Part shown: positions 60,733-64,000 of the stretch, one piece after another
Layout of the letters: each line of letters opens with the position of its first letter
Position numbering within the stretch: the first letter of the stretch is position 1
NCBI RefSeq assembly: GCF_030541005.1
Contig: NZ_JASSVM010000006.1
Location: 124,001 to 188,000, forward strand
Source of the DNA: Marinobacter sp. SS5-14b
GTDB lineage: Bacteria > Pseudomonadota > Gammaproteobacteria > Pseudomonadales > Oleiphilaceae
Direction: 5' to 3'
DNA length: 64,000 nt
Notes under the pieces: generated by a model
The model's input: only the letters and a program-made list of their open reading frames with translations
Told to the model about the DNA's origin: nothing
Database searches by the model: none
Program-made: the position numbers and the translations under genes

Positions 60733-60873
60733 ACATGCCTCCGACCTGAGCACTGGTCTATCAATGCGAATTCGTTATTTAATGCGTCTCTGGTTGCTCC
60801 GGAGCTAACTCTGCCACCGGTTTGCGCCTTTAAACTGGGCGCAGCACGCCAGATGCCGCCAGAAAGGGACGCT

Positions 60874-60902
60874 TTTATACCAGAACTGGCCTGCCAACGC
60901 AA
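60874..60902 (-). promoter_or_regulatory. sigma-70 promoter of rpmB-rpmG
   Basis: On the minus strand -35 TTGCGT (60902-60897) and -10 TATAAA (60879-60874) are 17 bp apart. It gives a leader of about 135 nt before rpmB. Confidence 0.6.
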
Positions 60903-60950
60903 AAAATTGTTGGGAATTTGGCCAGTTTTCCGGTGGCATCTCAGTGGCGA

Positions 60951-61625
60951 CTACATCAAGCCTCTTTCAGCCAGCGATATTACCTCACCGTGGCCGATAA
61001 CCATATGGTCAAGAACCCTGATATCCACCAGCCCCAATGCTTCTTTCAACCGTCGGGTCAATGAGATGTCGGCCTGACTGGGCTCCGCCACCCCGGACGG
61101 GTGATTGTGGGCGAAAATGACGGCTGCTGCATTGTCTTCCAAAGCCTGTCGAACCACTTCGCGAGGGTAGACGGCGGCACCGTCAATGGTGCCCCGAAAT
61201 AACTCGCGGTACTGAATGACCCTGTGCCGATTGTCGAGGAACAGGCCTGCGAAGACTTCATGCGGGTAAGTTGCGAGTCGGCTCGTGAGAAATCGCCGGG
61301 TGTCCTCGGGGGACCGCAGCGGGTCGCCCTGGCGGAGCGGCTCATCCATAACTCGCCTGGCCATTTCCATGGCGGCCTGTACCTGGGCGTATTTTGCGGT
61401 GCCAAGACCTTTAACCTGGCAGAACTGGCGCCGGGAGGCCGTCATCAGCCCCCGCAGTCCGGAGAACTCGTCCACCAGGTGTCGGGCCATGTCCATGACC
61501 GGCATGCCGGTGGTTCCGGTCCGTAAAAAAATGGCCAGAAGTTCGGCGTCAGACAGGGACTCTGCGCCATGGGCAAGCAGTCGCTCGCGGGGCCGTTCGT
61601 CAGTGGGCCAACGGGCATCATTCAT
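60951..61625 (-). CDS. radC: RadC/JAMM-domain protein
   Basis: 224 residues, family size. N-terminal helix-hairpin-helix (about 40-90) and a JAMM-type metal motif HNHPSG plus a following Asp (about 173-184). Named for DNA repair, but the true role is unclear. It follows the usual order next to rpmB-rpmG and coaBC. AAGGAAG precedes the ATG at 61625. Confidence 0.93.
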   Translation of the reverse strand: MNDARWPTDERPRERLLAHGAESLSDAELLAIFLRTGTTGMPVMDMARHLVDEFSGLRGLMTASRRQFCQVKGLGTAKYAQVQAAMEMARRVMDEPLRQGDPLRSPEDTRRFLTSRLATYPHEVFAGLFLDNRHRVIQYRELFRGTIDGAAVYPREVVRQALEDNAAAVIFAHNHPSGVAEPSQADISLTRRLKEALGLVDIRVLDHMVIGHGEVISLAERGLM

Positions 61626-61805
61626 GGGGGGCTTCCTTGCGAGATTATTGTGGGTCGAATGCGTCCTGCATCGAGTTCTCAGAATTACAAAGGGTACTCG
61701 AAAAAGTAACATTTGGTAAACGAACGGATGTGCGGGCAGGCTGCCTGCACGCCGTCGGGCGTGCTATCTTATAAGCCTTTCTTTTTACGGGATTACGGAG
61801 CCCTC

Positions 61806-63017
61806 ATGGCCGCCAGACGAATACTGCTGGGAATCACCGGTGGCATTGCCGCCTATAAAAGTGCTGAGTTGGTGCGGTTGCTGAAAAAAGCCGGGCTTGA
61901 AGTGCGTGTGGTGATGACCCGCGGTGCCGAAGCTTTTGTGACGCCCCTGACGTTTCAGGCTCTCAGCGGTGAACCGGTGCGCACGTCGCTGCTGGATCCA
62001 GAGGCCGAGGCCGGAATGGGGCATATCGAACTTGCCAAATGGGCTGATCAGGTAGTGGTGGCACCGGCATCCGCGGACTTTCTGGCCCGACTTGCCCAGG
62101 GCATGGCCGACGATCTGCTGACCACCGTGTGCTGCGCCACGGAAGCGCCGATTGCGGTTGCGCCGGCAATGAATCAGGCCATGTGGAAGAATCATCGGAC
62201 ACAAAGGAATCTGAGGCTGCTGTCGGAAGACCCTCAAATAATCGTCTGGGGCCCGGATCAGGGCGAGCAGGCTTGTGGTGATACCGGGCCAGGCAGAATG
62301 CTGGAGCCTGGCGCCCTGGCGACGTTGATTCAGACCGAACAGTCGCCGGTTGCGGCTGGGCCCCTGGCCGGTAAGCGTTTGGTGATTACCGCCGGGCCAA
62401 CCCGGGAGCCCATCGACCCGGTGCGTTATATCTCCAACCACAGCTCGGGCAAGATGGGCTACGCCATCGCCCGTGCGGCTGCGGCTGCGGGTGCCTCGGT
62501 GGTTTTGATCAGCGGGCCGGTGAGCCTGGCAGCGCCGGAAGGTGTTGAGGTGCGACACGCTGTCACCGCAGCCGATATGCTGCGGCAATCCGAAGGCGCA
62601 GTGAGTGAGGGCTGTGATATTTTTGTCGCGACAGCGGCCGTCGCCGATTACCGGCCTGAAACCTGTGCCGGAGACAAGATCAAGAAAAACAGTGAGGCCA
62701 TGAGCCTTGCGCTGGTGCGTAATCCGGACACCCTGGCGAGCATCGCTGCCAGGTCTGATGCGCCGTTCACCGTGGGTTTTGCGGCGGAAACGACAGATGT
62801 CGCCCGTTATGCCATGGATAAAATGCAACGTAAAAAGCTCAACATGATTGTCGCCAATGATGTGTCTGCTCCCGGGCTGGGATTTAACAGTGACCAGAAT
62901 GCCGTCACCGTTTTCTGGCCTGAAGGGCAGGAGTCCATCGGGCCTGACAGCAAGCAGGCCATCGCCGATCGGCTGGTGACGTTAATCGCAGAACATAGCA
63001 ACAAGGCCAGAACATAA
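61806..63017 (+). CDS. coaBC: bifunctional phosphopantothenoylcysteine decarboxylase/synthase
   Basis: 403 residues: an N-terminal flavoprotein CoaC domain (1-185, with [10 protein letters not shown] and [10 protein letters not shown]) and a C-terminal CoaB domain (about 190-400, [25 protein letters not shown]). Two consecutive steps of coenzyme A synthesis. The ATG at 61806 has GGAG five bases upstream. It overlaps dut by one base (TAATG), so the two are translationally coupled. Confidence 0.96.
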   Translation: MAARRILLGITGGIAAYKSAELVRLLKKAGLEVRVVMTRGAEAFVTPLTFQALSGEPVRTSLLDPEAEAGMGHIELAKWADQVVVAPASADFLARLAQGMADDLLTTVCCATEAPIAVAPAMNQAMWKNHRTQRNLRLLSEDPQIIVWGPDQGEQACGDTGPGRMLEPGALATLIQTEQSPVAAGPLAGKRLVITAGPTREPIDPVRYISNHSSGKMGYAIARAAAAAGASVVLISGPVSLAAPEGVEVRHAVTAADMLRQSEGAVSEGCDIFVATAAVADYRPETCAGDKIKKNSEAMSLALVRNPDTLASIAARSDAPFTVGFAAETTDVARYAMDKMQRKKLNMIVANDVSAPGLGFNSDQNAVTVFWPEGQESIGPDSKQAIADRLVTLIAEHSNKART

Positions 63018-63478
63018 TGAGTCGAACAAAATTGCAGGTCAGAATTCTGGATGATCGAATCGGAACGGAGATTGCTTTTCCCGAATACGCCACGCTGGGG
63101 TCTGCGGGCCTGGATCTTCGGGCTTGTCTGAAGCAGCCGCTTACGGTGGCCCCGGGTGAAACGCATCTGATTCCCACCGGCCTGTCGGTCCACATTGCAG
63201 ACCCGTCGCTGGCGGCGATGATTCTGCCCCGCAGTGGCCTTGGCCATAAACACGGAATTGTGCTGGGCAATCTGGTTGGCTTGATTGACTCGGATTACCA
63301 GGGCGAACTGATGGTCTCCTGCTGGAACCGGGGCCAGGCTGACTTCACCGTGGAAATTGGCGAGCGGATTGCGCAGATGGTGCTGGTGCCTGTGGTTCAG
63401 GCGGACTTTGAGGTGGTGTCCGAGTTTGATGCCAGCAGCCGCGGCGAGGGCGGTTTTGGTTCCACGGGAAGCCACTGA
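63017..63478 (+). CDS. dut: deoxyuridine triphosphatase (dUTPase)
   Basis: 153 residues with all five dUTPase motifs: [33 protein letters not shown] (catalytic Asp), RIAQMVLVP and the C-terminal [10 protein letters not shown] that closes over the active site. Removes dUTP and supplies dUMP. Couples to coaBC and precedes algC. Confidence 0.97.
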   Translation: MSRTKLQVRILDDRIGTEIAFPEYATLGSAGLDLRACLKQPLTVAPGETHLIPTGLSVHIADPSLAAMILPRSGLGHKHGIVLGNLVGLIDSDYQGELMVSCWNRGQADFTVEIGERIAQMVLVPVVQADFEVVSEFDASSRGEGGFGSTGSH

Positions 63479-63575
63479 AGAAAGTGCTGCCGGGCTGGCG
63501 GCACTTTGAATAGCTGGCGTCTATACTTTGCGGATAAGTGTTTGTCCGGAACAAAAAATAACTGCGGGATGCGCT

Positions 63576-64000
63576 ATGAAATTCGGTAAGAACAAGGCCA
63601 AAGATCCTACCGTGGAAGACAAGCCGGAAAAAAAATCCGTTAAGAAAGAGAAAAAGCCTGAGGGTTCGCATAGTTCCGGCAGTGCAGGCCTGAAAAAGCT
63701 CAGTTCTGTCGCGGTAAAACAGGCCGTGGTTGTGGTTCTGGCTGGCGTTGTCACGGCTGTGCTGTTGCATTTTCTGGTTGCCGTGCCGGCCACTCAAAGT
63801 GCTTATGACCGGGCGATAACGGTAGAGGCAAACAGCGCGCAACAGCGCCTTAACCATTATTTGTCGGCCATGCAGAAGCAGCTTCAGGCGGTGGCTAATC
63901 AGAAGTTTCTGGCCGACGCACTCACCAGCCAGCCTGATCTCAGAGCTCTTTCCGAACAACTCCAGTCTGCGGTAAGCGGTGCCAGTGCAGTTTTTGTTTT
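63576..64000 (+). CDS. algC: AlgC, long-form phosphomannomutase/phosphoglucomutase (5' part only)
   Basis: Only the first 141 residues are in the window: a Lys/Glu-rich cytoplasmic start (1-40), one membrane helix (about 47-72) and a helical periplasmic part. The catalytic domain lies beyond the window edge. The name rests on the coaBC-dut-algC order and on the known membrane-anchored long form of AlgC in Pseudomonas relatives. The ribosome-binding region TGCGGGATGCGCT before the ATG is complementary to the small RNA at 56981-56988. Confidence 0.7.
   Translation, partial: MKFGKNKAKDPTVEDKPEKKSVKKEKKPEGSHSSGSAGLKKLSSVAVKQAVVVVLAGVVTAVLLHFLVAVPATQSAYDRAITVEANSAQQRLNHYLSAMQKQLQAVANQKFLADALTSQPDLRALSEQLQSAVSGASAVFV

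Overview
The window is a stretch of chromosome from a gammaproteobacterium, most probably Marinobacter or a close relative. This is inferred from gene content and order: coaBC-dut-algC, rpmB-rpmG-radC, phoBR with ubiA-ubiC, a rubredoxin/rubredoxin reductase pair, an 815-residue FadE, cytochrome c4-dsbA next to engB, and a Gac/Rsm-type small RNA. No rRNA, tRNA, CRISPR array, prophage or insertion sequence was seen. Genes are densely packed on both strands, and almost all are housekeeping or metabolic.

Layout. 0-11 kb: MscS channel, tRNA selenouridine synthase, a lysine-methyltransferase-like protein, a CsrB/RsmZ-type RNA, a VanZ protein, a CysZ-like protein, RapA, FadE, a fluoride channel and a cold-shock protein. 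11-25 kb: dienelactone hydrolase, Yip1 protein, a P-type ATPase, a phosphoketolase-family enzyme, an orphan PAAR protein, an EAL phosphodiesterase, a PBP7-type peptidase, a one-domain asparaginase, an RsuA-type pseudouridine synthase and a PEP-CTERM protein. 25-34 kb: MltB-type transglycosylase, a two-domain response regulator, phoR-phoB (with a Pho box), ubiA-ubiC-hpt, and rubredoxin with its reductase. 34-41 kb: TesB thioesterase, two more c-di-GMP proteins, a flavodoxin and a Pit phosphate transporter. 41-46 kb: aspartate decarboxylase PanP, a DUF503 protein and a tetR-aidB operon. 46-52 kb: SutA-like protein, hemB, ppk1, a DUF945 protein and coaD. 52-57 kb: a GMC alcohol dehydrogenase, its Tat-exported partner, an aldehyde dehydrogenase and a divergent TetR regulator. 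57-64 kb: an ErsA/Spot 42-position small RNA, engB, cytochrome c4, dsbA, an EEP nuclease, rpmG-rpmB, radC, coaBC, dut and the 5' end of algC.

How the genes fit together. FadE, TesB, AidB, rubredoxin with its reductase, and the GMC/ALDH cluster fit a life on alkanes, fatty alcohols and fatty acids. PhoBR, Pit and Ppk1 form a phosphate theme. PanP, CoaBC and CoaD contribute to coenzyme A synthesis. Three c-di-GMP proteins and a Gac/Rsm RNA point to lifestyle switching.

The most unusual content is non-coding. (1) Four intergenic hairpins of 104-111 nt share a loop of about 53 nt but have perfect or near-perfect 25-29 bp arms of unrelated sequence, so structure is conserved and stem sequence is not. 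(2) A candidate small RNA next to engB has a sigma-E-like promoter and an 8-nt perfect match to the ribosome-binding region of algC 6.5 kb away. (3) A 15-GGA CsrB-type RNA has a GacA-box-like site about 178 nt upstream.
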